A stretch of 37,121 nucleotides of DNA from Candidatus Woesearchaeota archaeon (GCA_017608525.1 JAFCFS010000003.1:1-37121); one strand, 5' to 3'. Counted from the first letter of the stretch, positions 7,325-17,287 are shown. Program-made: numbers and translations. The notes: generated from the sequence alone by a model not told the origin.

Positions 7325-8105
7325 TTTCTATTCCCATCTCTTTAAGTTCTTCCTCTAGATTCTTTATCATAGCCTTTAAGTTACTTATTGTTCTCTTATT
7401 GTCTTGTTGCTTTAATAGCTCTCCACATTCTGGACATTTAAAATTGTGCTCCATTGCTGTTTCTAATTTTAATCTTGTACATGCATTCGGACAAACAAAG
7501 AATATGTTCTCTTCCTCGCTTTTCAATCTATTTTTAAACTCCTCCAATTTTTGAATTTTGTATCTTACAATGATTTCTCTTAAATTGTCAGGAACAAGAG
7601 TCCAATAGTAAATGTACCATCCCTTCTTTTTATCCTTCTTCCTTGTAAAATCAACCAGGTTATATTTGTGCAGTCTGTAAAGCATGTTCCTTATCTGATT
7701 TACACTCAAATTTAAATCTTCAGCCAATTTGAATTCGCTCACATTCTTTTTATCCTTTAATAGAGAAACAAGCGGGACAACATCTTCTCCAACCAAATGT
7801 GATATGACATCATCAATGGTAGAAGCTTTTAGTTTGATTTTCGGTTTTTTTACTTTGGTTTTCTTCTTTTTAATTTTTGACTTTTTTTCTTTTTTAGTTT
7901 TCTTAATCTTTGGCTTTTTTGCTTTAATCCTCTTTGGCTTTTTAATCTTTTTAACTTCCCTCTTTTTTGGCTTCTTAGTAATTTTTTTCTTCTTGGTTGC
8001 TTTTTTCTTTATTTCTTTTTTTGTTTTCTTTTTTTGTTTTCTCGGTTTTTTGCTTATTTTTTCTTCTTTTTTCCCTTTAAATTTCTTCAGAATTTTTCTA
8101 AGCAT
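7314..8105 (-). CDS. tfe: Transcription initiation factor E alpha (TFE) with long Lys-rich N-terminal extension
   Basis: Winged helix (AEDLNLSVNQIRNMLYRLHKYNLVDFTRKKDKKKGWYIYYWTL) and zinc ribbon (CPNACTRLKLETAMEHNFKCPECGELL). Confidence 0.88.
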   Translation of the reverse strand: MLRKILKKFKGKKEEKISKKPRKQKKKTKKEIKKKATKKKKITKKPKKREVKKIKKPKRIKAKKPKIKKTKKEKKSKIKKKKTKVKKPKIKLKASTIDDVISHLVGEDVVPLVSLLKDKKNVSEFKLAEDLNLSVNQIRNMLYRLHKYNLVDFTRKKDKKKGWYIYYWTLVPDNLREIIVRYKIQKLEEFKNRLKSEEENIFFVCPNACTRLKLETAMEHNFKCPECGELLKQQDNKRTISNLKAMIKNLEEELKEMGIEIKK

Positions 8106-8146
8106 GAAATATTATGAATTTACAGAATATAAAAAATTTTTGGTGC

Positions 8147-9337
8147 TCATCTTATTTTATTTACAAAATCCACTATCCTCTTACACCCTTCAATAACTTC
8201 ATTATGAGATATGCCATAAGCAATTCTGAAATTTTCTTTTATCCCAAAGTCGCCTCCGGGTAAGGTAGCAACCCTTCCTTCCTCCAACAGCAAGGAGCAA
8301 AAATCTTCAGCATTTTTAATTAGTTTGTTTTTGTACTTCTTTCCAAAGAAACAAGAAATGTTTGGGAATATGTAGTATGCACCTTCTGGTTTTACGCATT
8401 TCATTCCATCAAGTTTACTTAAACATTTATAGATGTACTCGCCATTTTTTTTGTATAGTTTTGCCCATTTTTTCACATAACTATCGTTTATTTTAGAGAA
8501 AGCTTTTGCGCATGCCATTTGAGATATAATTGGAGCACAAGATGTAGTATTGCTTATTATTTTTTCCAAAGCACTTACTACTTCTTTATCTTTCGATGCT
8601 GCAAAGCCAAGTCTCCATCCCCCAATAGCGTAACTTTTGGATGCTCCACCCGTAACAATTGCCAATTTTTCGATTTCTTCATTTAGGGAAGCGATGCTAA
8701 CATGTTTCCCATAATAAGTAAATTCAGAATATATTTCGTCTGATATTATATAAATCCTGTTGTCAACAATAACCTCTGCTATTTTCTCCAGTTCTTTCTT
8801 CTTGTAAACTATTCCAGCTGGATTGTTAGGAGAGTTTAATATAAACATTCTTGTTTTTTTTGTTATTGTTTTATCCAACTCATCAGGGTCTATTTTAAAA
8901 TTGCTTTCTTCATTAGTCTTCAATATCTTTATTTTCAACTGAGCTAACTTTGCTTGATCATAGTAAGAAAGCCAATATGGTGCTTGCAATATTATTTCGT
9001 CTCCAGGATCTGCAAGCGCAAGCATCAAGGAAAATATAATGTGTTTTGAACCGGCATCAACAATTATATCATTTTTTCCGTATCTTAAATTGTACTTTGT
9101 TAAATATTTTGCAATTGCATCTCTTAGTGTATCGGCTCCTTCAACACGGGTGTATCTTCTTTTATCATTTTTTATCGCTTTTATTGCCTCATCCTTTATT
9201 ATCTTATGAATTTTAAAATGTGATTCCCCCAATCCAAAGTTAATCACATCTATTCCTTTTTTCCTCAATTCGTTTACTTTCTTGTTTATTACAAACGTAG
9301 AAGAAGAGGTTATTTTCTTTGAGCGTATCGATTCCAT
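8147..9337 (-). CDS. Class I/II aminotransferase (aspartate aminotransferase-like)
   Basis: NSPNNPAGIVY, IISDEIYSEFTY, GGASKSYAIGGWRLGF (PLP lysine). Confidence 0.93.
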   Translation of the reverse strand: MESIRSKKITSSSTFVINKKVNELRKKGIDVINFGLGESHFKIHKIIKDEAIKAIKNDKRRYTRVEGADTLRDAIAKYLTKYNLRYGKNDIIVDAGSKHIIFSLMLALADPGDEIILQAPYWLSYYDQAKLAQLKIKILKTNEESNFKIDPDELDKTITKKTRMFILNSPNNPAGIVYKKKELEKIAEVIVDNRIYIISDEIYSEFTYYGKHVSIASLNEEIEKLAIVTGGASKSYAIGGWRLGFAASKDKEVVSALEKIISNTTSCAPIISQMACAKAFSKINDSYVKKWAKLYKKNGEYIYKCLSKLDGMKCVKPEGAYYIFPNISCFFGKKYKNKLIKNAEDFCSLLLEEGRVATLPGGDFGIKENFRIAYGISHNEVIEGCKRIVDFVNKIR

Positions 9338-9454
9338 TCTATCGGCCCAGAGTATTGGTAAAGTCTTCTACTATTTAAAATTATTTATTTTTTAACATTA
9401 TTTACTTTTTTCTAACTAGAAAGATTTATATTTTCGATTAATTTCTGAACACAT

Positions 9455-9946
9455 ATGAAAAAGAAAGAAAAAAAGATCGCTATCAAAGTCATAGTTTCCA
9501 TTTTAATTTTCGCAATCGCTATTTTCCTATCATACGAATTTGGGCTCTTTAAGAAAAGGTGCAAAGATGACAAATGTTTCAGTGAAGCTGTGATCAAATG
9601 CAAAATGGCAAAATATCACAAATTGAGAGATTTCAATTATTATACATATGAAATAAAGGGAAAAAGGGGTGGGAAATGTGTAATAAAAATAACGCTGGAT
9701 AAAATGGCTGAAGGAACATCGATAAAGGAAAAAATGCTTTTCGAGGGGAAATCTATGGTGTGCAGAGTACCACCCGAAAATTTAAATGCTACGACAATAG
9801 AGAATATAGAAAACTTTCTCGAATATTGTACTGGTCCATTAAAAGAATCCATATATAAAGTGATTATTGAGAAGCTTTACGGATTAATCCTTCACAATAT
9901 AGGAGATGTCGTAGTAGAAATGCGCGATTTATTAAAAACTAAATAA
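9455..9946 (+). CDS. Single-pass exported Cys-containing protein of unknown function
   Basis: N-terminal TM IAIKVIVSILIFAIAIFLSY; six cysteines after it; ECC-type segment LEYCTGPLKESIYKVIIEKLYGLI; TATA-like gatttatatttt upstream. Confidence 0.7.
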   Translation: MKKKEKKIAIKVIVSILIFAIAIFLSYEFGLFKKRCKDDKCFSEAVIKCKMAKYHKLRDFNYYTYEIKGKRGGKCVIKITLDKMAEGTSIKEKMLFEGKSMVCRVPPENLNATTIENIENFLEYCTGPLKESIYKVIIEKLYGLILHNIGDVVVEMRDLLKTK

Positions 9947-10738
9947 CTACTTTTTCCATGCGTTATTAAACATTTTAACCAATGTCTGGGCAAACTGCGG
10001 GGCTGTAACCCATGCACCGCTGTCGTATGCTGCATGGATTTCTTTATCGTCCGAAATTGTAAACAAAACTTCCTTCTCATCAACTACACAGAATCTACCT
10101 TTCAAGCCAACTGGTTTTATTTCTGCGAATTTTGAAATTTCCTTTGCAAAACTGGGAACTTCTTTTGAACAAATACCTATTTTAATTTTAACATTTTTTC
10201 TTTTCAACTCTTTAAAAATATCTTTAAACAAACTCATTTTTCTTTTCAACCCGTCCCTTGTCGTCACGATTAAAACAGATTTTTTTGCTTTTTTAATCAC
10301 AGAAAGATAATGTTCATACAAATTAGTTCTTCCCTTAAGATTGGCATGTGATTCCATTGGATTAAGGTATTCAGTTCCTTTTCTATAAAGTTCTTCTAGT
10401 TCTTCAACAAGTTTACTTTTTTTCAAGTCTTCCAATTCTTTCAATTTTTTTCCCAGCCTTTTTTTCAAGACCAAAGTAACATTTTTGATTACTTGACTCG
10501 GATCTATTGCAACATAATTCAATGGTTTCCCAGAATTTGCTTTGATAAAACCATTTTCCTCAAGGCTTTTCAAAATATCATATGCTCTCGACCTAGGAAC
10601 ATCGCCAATCTTACTTAATTCACCTGGAGAAGAAGAGCCTTTGCTTAGTAGTGTAACCCAAAGCTTTGCTTGATATAAGTTTAAGCCGAAAATGTTTTTG
10701 ATTTCATTCAAAAATTTTTCTTCGACAATCATAAACAT
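9947..10738 (-). CDS. TrmB-family transcriptional regulator
   Basis: IFGLNLYQAKLWVTLLSKGSSSPGELSKIGDVPRSRAYDILKSLEENGFI wHTH. The track start at 10825 runs into pdaD; an internal ATG (10738 or 10732) is more plausible. Confidence 0.86.
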   Translation of the reverse strand: MFMIVEEKFLNEIKNIFGLNLYQAKLWVTLLSKGSSSPGELSKIGDVPRSRAYDILKSLEENGFIKANSGKPLNYVAIDPSQVIKNVTLVLKKRLGKKLKELEDLKKSKLVEELEELYRKGTEYLNPMESHANLKGRTNLYEHYLSVIKKAKKSVLIVTTRDGLKRKMSLFKDIFKELKRKNVKIKIGICSKEVPSFAKEISKFAEIKPVGLKGRFCVVDEKEVLFTISDDKEIHAAYDSGAWVTAPQFAQTLVKMFNNAWKK

Positions 10739-10785
10739 CACCTTTTCTTTGGGAAAAAATTTTCCATTTATAAATTTTCTGTTTT

Positions 10786-11331
10786 TTAAGGCAATAAGAC
10801 TGCTGCAGCAACAACTGACGTCCATAATCCGTTTTTGTCACCTATTGCAGATTGGGTTATGCTCCTTGTTTTAAGAATTTTTCCGCTAGCTTTATAGACC
10901 TCTTCCCTTTCATCATATGCTGTGTTTGGATCGAATTCTATGCCTAATGTTGAAGCCAGCATACTGGCTGCAAGATCCTCTGCATAATCTCCTGCTTTTT
11001 GCTCAGTTTCGCCAAAGCTGTGATGTTCGCTTAAGTAACCATGATTCCTTGGATCGGATGGAACTGCACAACCTATCGATGCTGCAATCAATCTATTCGG
11101 CTCGTTTGTTTGATTCATTGCCATAACACAAAAAACAATCTGCCCTGGTTTCAGTAATTTCAATCCTTCTTCTCTTGAAATGATTTTACAGCCGGGTGGG
11201 AGGATACTGGAAACAGGGACAATGTTAAATCCGGCAATTCCAGCGTTTCTTAAAGCAAGCTCAAAGGATTCTAGCTTTTCTCTATGTTTCCCCACACCTT
11301 TTGTAAAGAAAACCTTTGTTGGTACAAACAT
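10786..11331 (-). CDS. pdaD: Pyruvoyl-dependent arginine decarboxylase
   Basis: [22 protein letters not shown] (S-S cleavage region), [26 protein letters not shown]. Confidence 0.93.
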   Translation of the reverse strand: MFVPTKVFFTKGVGKHREKLESFELALRNAGIAGFNIVPVSSILPPGCKIISREEGLKLLKPGQIVFCVMAMNQTNEPNRLIAASIGCAVPSDPRNHGYLSEHHSFGETEQKAGDYAEDLAASMLASTLGIEFDPNTAYDEREEVYKASGKILKTRSITQSAIGDKNGLWTSVVAAAVLLP

Positions 11332-11427
11332 GGAAAAAAACTAAATTCCATCATTTATAAAAATTTTGGTATTCAAGTAGCTATTTTTTAATAAGTTTTA
11401 TAAAAAAGTTTTGGGATAAAATTATTT

Positions 11428-12267
11428 ATGGAAGATATAGAAGAGAACATTTTAAAAAAACAAGAGAAAGTACTAAAAAGGCTAAAGAAATTTACAAAAC
11501 ATAAAGCTGTTAGAATAACCGATAGAGGAAACTCTGCAATATTTGCCGCCCTACTTATCGCAAAAAGATTAAATCCGAAACAAAATTTAATAATCCCTGA
11601 TCAAGGTGGTTGGATTTCTTTTAGAAAGTATCCTCAATTTTTTAATTTTCAAATAAAGGAGGTTAAAACTAATTATGGGATAATTGATCTTGGGGAATTA
11701 GAAAAATTGGCTAGTGAAGCTTCAGCAATTATTTTTACTTCGTTTGCTGGATATTTTGCAGAACAACCCTTAAAAAAAATATCCAAAATATGCAAAAAAA
11801 ATGGTTGCCTTGTTATTGAAGATGCATCAGGCGCAATTGGTGATAAAAAATTATGCAATGGAAAATACTCAGACATCATAGTAGGAAGTTTTGGAGATTG
11901 GAAACCTATTAATCTTGGCTATGGAGGGTTTATTTCAGCCAAAGATAAAGAGTATTTTGAATATGCAAAAGAAGCATTTTCAATGATAAAGGTACATAAA
12001 AATTTCTACAAAGAAATCTTACCGCTTTTGAAAAGAAAGAGATTGATAAACATGATTAAATTTGCTGAATTTGTAAAGAAGGAATTGAGCAATTTTGGAT
12101 TTGAAATAATACACAAAAACAAGAGAGGAATTAACGTAGTAACAAAATTCGATCCTGATGTTATAATGTATTGCAGAAAAAAGAATTATCCTTACATGTT
12201 GTGTCCAAATTATATTAGGGTTAATGCGAAGGCAATTTCTATAGAGTTGAAGAAGGTGGTAAAATGA
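11428..12267 (+). CDS. Short DegT/DnrJ/EryC1/StrS-type PLP-dependent protein
   Basis: RGNSAIFAALLIAKRL, VIEDASGAIGDK, IIVGSFGDWKPINLGYGGFISA; 279 aa. Confidence 0.75.
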   Translation: MEDIEENILKKQEKVLKRLKKFTKHKAVRITDRGNSAIFAALLIAKRLNPKQNLIIPDQGGWISFRKYPQFFNFQIKEVKTNYGIIDLGELEKLASEASAIIFTSFAGYFAEQPLKKISKICKKNGCLVIEDASGAIGDKKLCNGKYSDIIVGSFGDWKPINLGYGGFISAKDKEYFEYAKEAFSMIKVHKNFYKEILPLLKRKRLINMIKFAEFVKKELSNFGFEIIHKNKRGINVVTKFDPDVIMYCRKKNYPYMLCPNYIRVNAKAISIELKKVVK

Positions 12268-12944
12268 ATTTCCTAAAGAAAATATATGAAGGAAAATTTG
12301 ACGAAGAAGTGCATAACAGATTCATAAGATATGGTAGAGGAAAATTTGAAAGGTTATATTTCAGCATAGAAAGATCTGGTGAGAAATTGAAGATTAAAAC
12401 GAGTTTCGACTTTGCCAACTCACTTTTTGGGATTATTGCTGAAAATATTAAAGAGGCAGCAGATGTTAAAGGGAAAATAGTTGCTGCAAGAGATTTCAAA
12501 AACGAATTAAATTTTGAGATTAAAAATTATTCAAAGAGAGGAAGGATTTATACTGCAGAAATAGAAGGAACCTTAAATCCGCAGACGTTAAAAACAATTT
12601 ATGAAAAATTCAAATATAATTTCATACTCCTAAATGTGAGATCCAAGGATTTTAGATTAACAACTAAACAGAACATTCCCAAACCTGGAGGAAAAATACA
12701 AGAGGATTTTTGTTCTGCAGTTTTGCCAAGCAATTTAATTGACGAATTTGCATTTGATTTTGATCCAAATTTCAAAACTGCAAAAATTAAACACGAAATA
12801 ATTATTGAAGAAATAGAAATTCCAAAAGAGTATGAAAATAATCCTGAAAAAGCAAGAATTCATGCTATAAGAAAGGGAAAATTAATTAGAATTGCAAATG
12901 TTGATTGTAAAGAATACAGAAAAGAAATGAAGTTAGTTGCTTGA
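12264..12944 (+). CDS. Conserved-looking protein of unknown function, translationally coupled to the DegT-like gene
   Basis: 4-nt ATGA overlap with upstream CDS; 226-aa ORF with full codon structure; no family I can name. Confidence 0.7.
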   Translation: MNFLKKIYEGKFDEEVHNRFIRYGRGKFERLYFSIERSGEKLKIKTSFDFANSLFGIIAENIKEAADVKGKIVAARDFKNELNFEIKNYSKRGRIYTAEIEGTLNPQTLKTIYEKFKYNFILLNVRSKDFRLTTKQNIPKPGGKIQEDFCSAVLPSNLIDEFAFDFDPNFKTAKIKHEIIIEEIEIPKEYENNPEKARIHAIRKGKLIRIANVDCKEYRKEMKLVA

Positions 12945-12978
12945 TTTCCTAATTTATAGAAAATTTAAAAAAAGAAAC

Positions 12979-12990
12979 TTTTATAAATAA
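12979..12990 (+). promoter_or_regulatory. TATA-box-like element of the rpl3 ribosomal operon
   Basis: cttttataaata about 70 nt upstream of rpl3 ATG. Confidence 0.55.
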
Positions 12991-13014
12991 TTTAATTAAC
13001 ATTCTGAAAAAAGC

Positions 13015-13040
13015 AAATGGGAAGCGAATGTTTCCCATTT
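13015..13040 (+). promoter_or_regulatory. 9-bp perfect inverted repeat (hairpin) in the rpl3 leader
   Basis: AAATGGGAA-GCGAATGT-TTCCCATTT. Confidence 0.65.
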
Positions 13041-13058
13041 AATAGGTAATTTTCTGAA

Positions 13059-14024
13059 ATGGCGAAAACACATCACCCAAGGAGAGGGAGCTTACAATAT
13101 TGGCCAAGGAAAAAGGCAAGGAAAATAAGGCCAAGGATAAATAGTTGGAAGGCTGTTGAAGAAGTTAAGCTTTTAGGCTTTTTAGGATATAAAGCAGGGA
13201 TGTCTCATGTTATAGTGAAGGAAAAGAGAGGGAGGAAGGAAGAAGAAATTTTTTATCCTGTAACAATACTTGAATGCCCACCATTGAAACCGTTAGCGAT
13301 AAGGTTCTATAAAAAAACAGAAAATGGGTTAATGGTTATCAAAGATGTTTATGCTGAAAAATTTGATAAAGAACTCTCAAGAAAATTTAAGCCTCCAAAG
13401 AAAAAAGTTGAAATCCCTAAAATGGAAGAATTTGACGATTTAAGATTGATTGTTTACACCCGACCTAAAAATACCTCAATTGGAAAGAAAAAACCTGATA
13501 TAATAGAGCTTGGGATTGGAGGGAAAAGCAAAGAAGAAAAACTTGAATTTGCAAAAAATCTTTTAGGTAAGGAAGAAATTAAAGTTTCTGAAATATTCAA
13601 ACAAGGCCAGTTTGTTGACGTCCATGGTGTAACAAAAGGAAAAGGTTTTCAGGGAACAGTAAAAAGATATGGAGTTGCAGTAAAACAACATAAATCTGAA
13701 AAGACAAAGAGGGGAATTGGCACACTAGGCCCATGGACTCCAAAAAGGGTTCTCTATTCAGTACCGCAGCCTGGAAAAATGGGATTTCATTTAAGAACAG
13801 AATTTAATAAGTTCATAATCAAAATTGGGGACAAGGTTGAAGAAATTAACCCAAAAGGTGGACTTGTAAATTATGGATTCATAAAAAATGAATACGTCAT
13901 AATAAAGGGCTCTATCCCAGGATCTAAGAAAAGACCAGTAGTATTAACAGAAGCTCAAAGACCTCCGAAAAAAATCCCCCAAATCACCGAAATAATCCAT
14001 ATAAGTCAAAAATCGCAACAATGA
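13059..14024 (+). CDS. rpl3: Ribosomal protein uL3
   Basis: HHPRRGSLQYWPRKKARKIRPRINSW, GVTKGKGFQGTVKRYGVAVKQHKSEKTKRGIGTLGPWTP. Confidence 0.97.
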   Translation: MAKTHHPRRGSLQYWPRKKARKIRPRINSWKAVEEVKLLGFLGYKAGMSHVIVKEKRGRKEEEIFYPVTILECPPLKPLAIRFYKKTENGLMVIKDVYAEKFDKELSRKFKPPKKKVEIPKMEEFDDLRLIVYTRPKNTSIGKKKPDIIELGIGGKSKEEKLEFAKNLLGKEEIKVSEIFKQGQFVDVHGVTKGKGFQGTVKRYGVAVKQHKSEKTKRGIGTLGPWTPKRVLYSVPQPGKMGFHLRTEFNKFIIKIGDKVEEINPKGGLVNYGFIKNEYVIIKGSIPGSKKRPVVLTEAQRPPKKIPQITEIIHISQKSQQ

Positions 14025-14836
14025 AAAAGGTTCCTCTGTTAAACATAGAAGGAAAAAAGGTAGGAGATGTTGAATTGCCAGAGCATTTTGAAGCAGAATA
14101 CAGACCAGACTTAATTAAGAGAGCTGTTCTAGCTATTCAGAATAATAGGAGACAACCTTACGGAGCTATGCCTAATGCTGGAAAAAGAGCATCTTCAAGA
14201 TTGTCTAAGAGGAGAAGAAGCTACAGAACATGTTACGGAAGAGGCATCTCAAGAACGCCAAGAAAAATACTTTCAAGAAGAGGGCTAAATTTTATCTTTG
14301 TCGGTGCTGTTGCTCCAAATACTGTTGGAGGTAGAAGAGCACATCCTCCAAAGGCAGAAAAAATTTGGGACCAAAAAATAAACAAGAAAGAAAGGAAAAA
14401 AGCAATCTTATCAGCGATAGCAGCAACTGCAATCAAGGAAGTAGTTAAAAAAAGAGGGCATAAAGTAGAATGCGAATTACCTATAATTATCGAATCTGAG
14501 TTTGAAAATATTAAAAAGACGAAGAATGTTAAGGATATACTCATTAAATTGGGTTTAGAAAAAGAACTTGAAAGAATCTCAAAGAAAAAAGTAAGAGCTG
14601 GAAAAGGAAAAATGAGGGGAAGAAGGTACAAAAAGAAAAAAGGCCCGTTGATTGTTGTCTCGGATAAATGCAATTTAATGAAGGCTGCATCAAACATACC
14701 AGGAATAGATGTTGTTAATGTTAGATTGCTCAATGCAGAATTACTTGCCCCTGGTTGTATGGCTGGAAGATTAACAATATGGACTGACAAAGCAATTAAA
14801 GCTCTAGAAAAAGAAAAGTTGTTCCTTGAAAAATGA
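14021..14836 (+). CDS. rpl4: Ribosomal protein uL4
   Basis: [52 protein letters not shown]. Confidence 0.97.
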   Translation: MKKVPLLNIEGKKVGDVELPEHFEAEYRPDLIKRAVLAIQNNRRQPYGAMPNAGKRASSRLSKRRRSYRTCYGRGISRTPRKILSRRGLNFIFVGAVAPNTVGGRRAHPPKAEKIWDQKINKKERKKAILSAIAATAIKEVVKKRGHKVECELPIIIESEFENIKKTKNVKDILIKLGLEKELERISKKKVRAGKGKMRGRRYKKKKGPLIVVSDKCNLMKAASNIPGIDVVNVRLLNAELLAPGCMAGRLTIWTDKAIKALEKEKLFLEK

Positions 14837-15096
14837 AAGATCCATACAAAGTATTAAAGTATCCCTTGGCAACCGAGAAAGCTGTTAGGCTCATGAATTC
14901 GGAAAATAAATTAGTTTTTATTGTGAATAGGAAGGCTACAAAAACAGATATTAAAAATGCAATTGAAAAGTTATTTAATGTCAAAGTTAAAAAAGTAAAT
15001 ACCTTAATCCTGCCGAACAATAAGAAAAAAGCTTATATTAAACTCGCTCCTGAATTTTCAGCTGAAGACATAGCAACACAACTTGGTTTGATATAA
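14833..15096 (+). CDS. rpl23: Ribosomal protein uL23
   Basis: [49 protein letters not shown]. Confidence 0.96.
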   Translation: MKDPYKVLKYPLATEKAVRLMNSENKLVFIVNRKATKTDIKNAIEKLFNVKVKKVNTLILPNNKKKAYIKLAPEFSAEDIATQLGLI

Positions 15097-15097
15097 A

Positions 15098-15823
15098 ATG
15101 GGAAAAAGAATAATAACTCAAAGAAGAGGGAAAGGTTCGCCAACATATAGAGCACCCAGCCATAGGTATAAAGGGAAAATATGTTATAGGAAATATGACG
15201 AAAGAGAGAAAAATGGAGTTTTATATGGAAAAATCAAAGATATATTTCATTGTCCCGGTCATTCTTCACCATTGATGAAAGTAATGTTCGAAAATAAGGA
15301 AGAAATTGTACTTTCAGCTCCGGAAAATGTTAAAGTTGGCGATCTCGTTGCTTCAGGCGCTAATGCTGAAGTAAGCCCAGGGAATATTTTGCCATTAAAA
15401 TCCATACCGGAAGGAACAGCAATCTACAATATTGAAAAATTCCCGGGCGATGGCGGAAAGTTTGTTAGGACTGCTGGTACATTTGCAAAAATAATCTCAA
15501 AAATGGGAAATGAAGTGTCTGTTTTACTTCCGTCGAAAAAAATTAAAGTATTCAATGAAAATTGCAGGGCAACAATAGGAACAATAGCTGGTGGTGGAAA
15601 AAAAGAAAAGCCATTAGTAAAGGCTGGAAAGAAGTATCACAAAATGAAAGCAAGAAATAAACTCTATCCAAGAACATCTGGTGTTGCTATGAACGCTGTT
15701 GATCATCCATTTGGTTGTGGTAGGGGAAGGCATGTTGGTAAACCAAAAACAGTTTCAAGGTTTGCACCGCCTGGAAGAAAGGTCGGTCTTATTGCTCCTA
15801 AAAGGACAGGAAGGAGGAAGTAA
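15098..15823 (+). CDS. rpl2: Ribosomal protein uL2
   Basis: [69 protein letters not shown]. Confidence 0.97.
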   Translation: MGKRIITQRRGKGSPTYRAPSHRYKGKICYRKYDEREKNGVLYGKIKDIFHCPGHSSPLMKVMFENKEEIVLSAPENVKVGDLVASGANAEVSPGNILPLKSIPEGTAIYNIEKFPGDGGKFVRTAGTFAKIISKMGNEVSVLLPSKKIKVFNENCRATIGTIAGGGKKEKPLVKAGKKYHKMKARNKLYPRTSGVAMNAVDHPFGCGRGRHVGKPKTVSRFAPPGRKVGLIAPKRTGRRK

Positions 15824-15825
15824 AA

Positions 15826-16221
15826 ATGGCTAAAAAATTCACGTACAGAGGGAAAACCTTGGAAGAACTTCAAAAGATGGGATTAAAAGAATTTGCTATG
15901 CTTCTTCCTGCGAGACAAAAAAGGAGTATATTGAGGGGGTTTACAGAGCTGCAAAAAAAGCTTCTTGAAAAAATCAAAAAGGCTAAAGAAGGGAAATACA
16001 AAAAACCAATTAAAACTCATTGTAGGGATATGATAATACTGCCAGAAATGGTTGGATTAACAATACATGTACATATGGGAAAGAGTTTTGTTCCGGTTAA
16101 TATAAAAGAAGAGATGATAGGGCATTATCTTGGAGAATTTGCAATGACGAGACAACCTGTTAAACATTCGGCACCTGGAATAGGAGCAACAAGATCAAGT
16201 GCTGCATTATCGGTTAAGTAA
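15826..16221 (+). CDS. rps19: Ribosomal protein uS19
   Basis: [63 protein letters not shown]. Confidence 0.97.
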   Translation: MAKKFTYRGKTLEELQKMGLKEFAMLLPARQKRSILRGFTELQKKLLEKIKKAKEGKYKKPIKTHCRDMIILPEMVGLTIHVHMGKSFVPVNIKEEMIGHYLGEFAMTRQPVKHSAPGIGATRSSAALSVK

Positions 16222-16223
16222 AA

Positions 16224-16640
16224 ATGGCATACGCTATTGTTAATGGAAAAAATATACCAATTTCAAGAAAGCACGCAATAGAAATTGGAGACCATATTAG
16301 AGGAAAAAGTCTTGTTAAAGCCAAAGAAATATTAAACAAAGTAATCTCAAAAAAACTTGCCATCCCATTCAAAAGGTTTAAAAGAGACATAGGACACAAA
16401 AGAGGAATGGCAGCTGGAAGATATCCAGTAAAGGCATCGAAAGAGATATTGAAACTTTTGAACTCTGCAGAAGCAAATGCATTGTACAAGGGACTTAAAT
16501 CTGAAGATCTATTCATAGAAGAATTTATAGCAAACAAAGGGAGTACTGTATGGAGGTATGGAAGAAATTTAAGAAGAAAAGCGAAAAGAACTCATATTAA
16601 GATTAAACTCTCAGAAAGAAAGAAGGAGGGTAAGAAATGA
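16224..16640 (+). CDS. rpl22: Ribosomal protein uL22
   Basis: ISRKHAIEIGDHIRGKSLVKAKEILNKV; KRTHIKIKL. Confidence 0.94.
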   Translation: MAYAIVNGKNIPISRKHAIEIGDHIRGKSLVKAKEILNKVISKKLAIPFKRFKRDIGHKRGMAAGRYPVKASKEILKLLNSAEANALYKGLKSEDLFIEEFIANKGSTVWRYGRNLRRKAKRTHIKIKLSERKKEGKK

Positions 16641-17287
16641 TAGAGAAAAATTTTGTTTCACAGAAATTGAAAGAACTTGAAATCCAGAACTTTCTTGCAG
16701 AGGAGATAGGAAAATCCAAATATAGTTATTGCGAGATAAAGAAAACACCATTGGGGGATAAAATAATAATCCATACATCAAAGCCTGGGCTTGTTGTTGG
16801 AAAAAAGGGAGAGAATATAAGACACTTAACAAAGGTGCTAAAGGAAAAATTCAAAATGGACAATCCACAAATTGAAGTTGCAGAAATAGAAAAACCAGAG
16901 TTAGATGCTCAAACAATGGCCGAATTGATAGTAACAACTTTTGAAAGGTATGGGCCCAAGAGATTTAAATCAATAGGTTATAAAGCACTCCAAAGAATAA
17001 TGGACGCTGGTGCAAGAGGCGCAGAAATAATAATAAGCGGAAGGGGTGTCCCAAGTAGCAGGGCAAAAAGCTGGAGATTTTATGCTGGCTATTTGAAAAA
17101 ATGTGGAGAGGAAGCCGTAACACAAATTAAAAAAGGATTTTGTGTGGCAAACCTAAAATCAGGCTCGATTGGTGTTAAAGTTAGAATTATGACTCCTGAT
17201 GTGGAGTTACCAGATACGATTAAAATTAAAAAGGAAATAAAAGTCGAGCCTTCCGAAGAAGAAAAGGAAGGGAAGAAAAATGCCTAA
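16637..17287 (+). CDS. rps3: Ribosomal protein uS3
   Basis: KH domain GLVVGKKGENIRHL; GARGAEIIISGRGVPSSRAKSWRFYAGYLKKCG. Confidence 0.96.
   Translation: MIEKNFVSQKLKELEIQNFLAEEIGKSKYSYCEIKKTPLGDKIIIHTSKPGLVVGKKGENIRHLTKVLKEKFKMDNPQIEVAEIEKPELDAQTMAELIVTTFERYGPKRFKSIGYKALQRIMDAGARGAEIIISGRGVPSSRAKSWRFYAGYLKKCGEEAVTQIKKGFCVANLKSGSIGVKVRIMTPDVELPDTIKIKKEIKVEPSEEEKEGKKNA

Noticed and set aside
10739-10825. N-terminal 29 residues of the TrmB track ORF ([13 protein letters not shown]...)
   Set aside because: This part overlaps the 3' end of pdaD and does not look like TrmB; an internal ATG is the likely start.
13002-13059. C/D box sRNA suggested by two CTGA boxes in the rpl3 leader
   Set aside because: No RTGATGA C box in the proper arrangement; CTGA alone is too common.
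14233-14790. Long antisense ORF (185 aa) opposite rpl4, and similar antisense ORFs throughout (e.g. 17757-18221, 18443-18952, 359-778, 7729-8196)
   Set aside because: Low-complexity hydrophobic translations that mirror Lys/Glu-rich sense codons; the sense strand is a clear conserved gene in each case.
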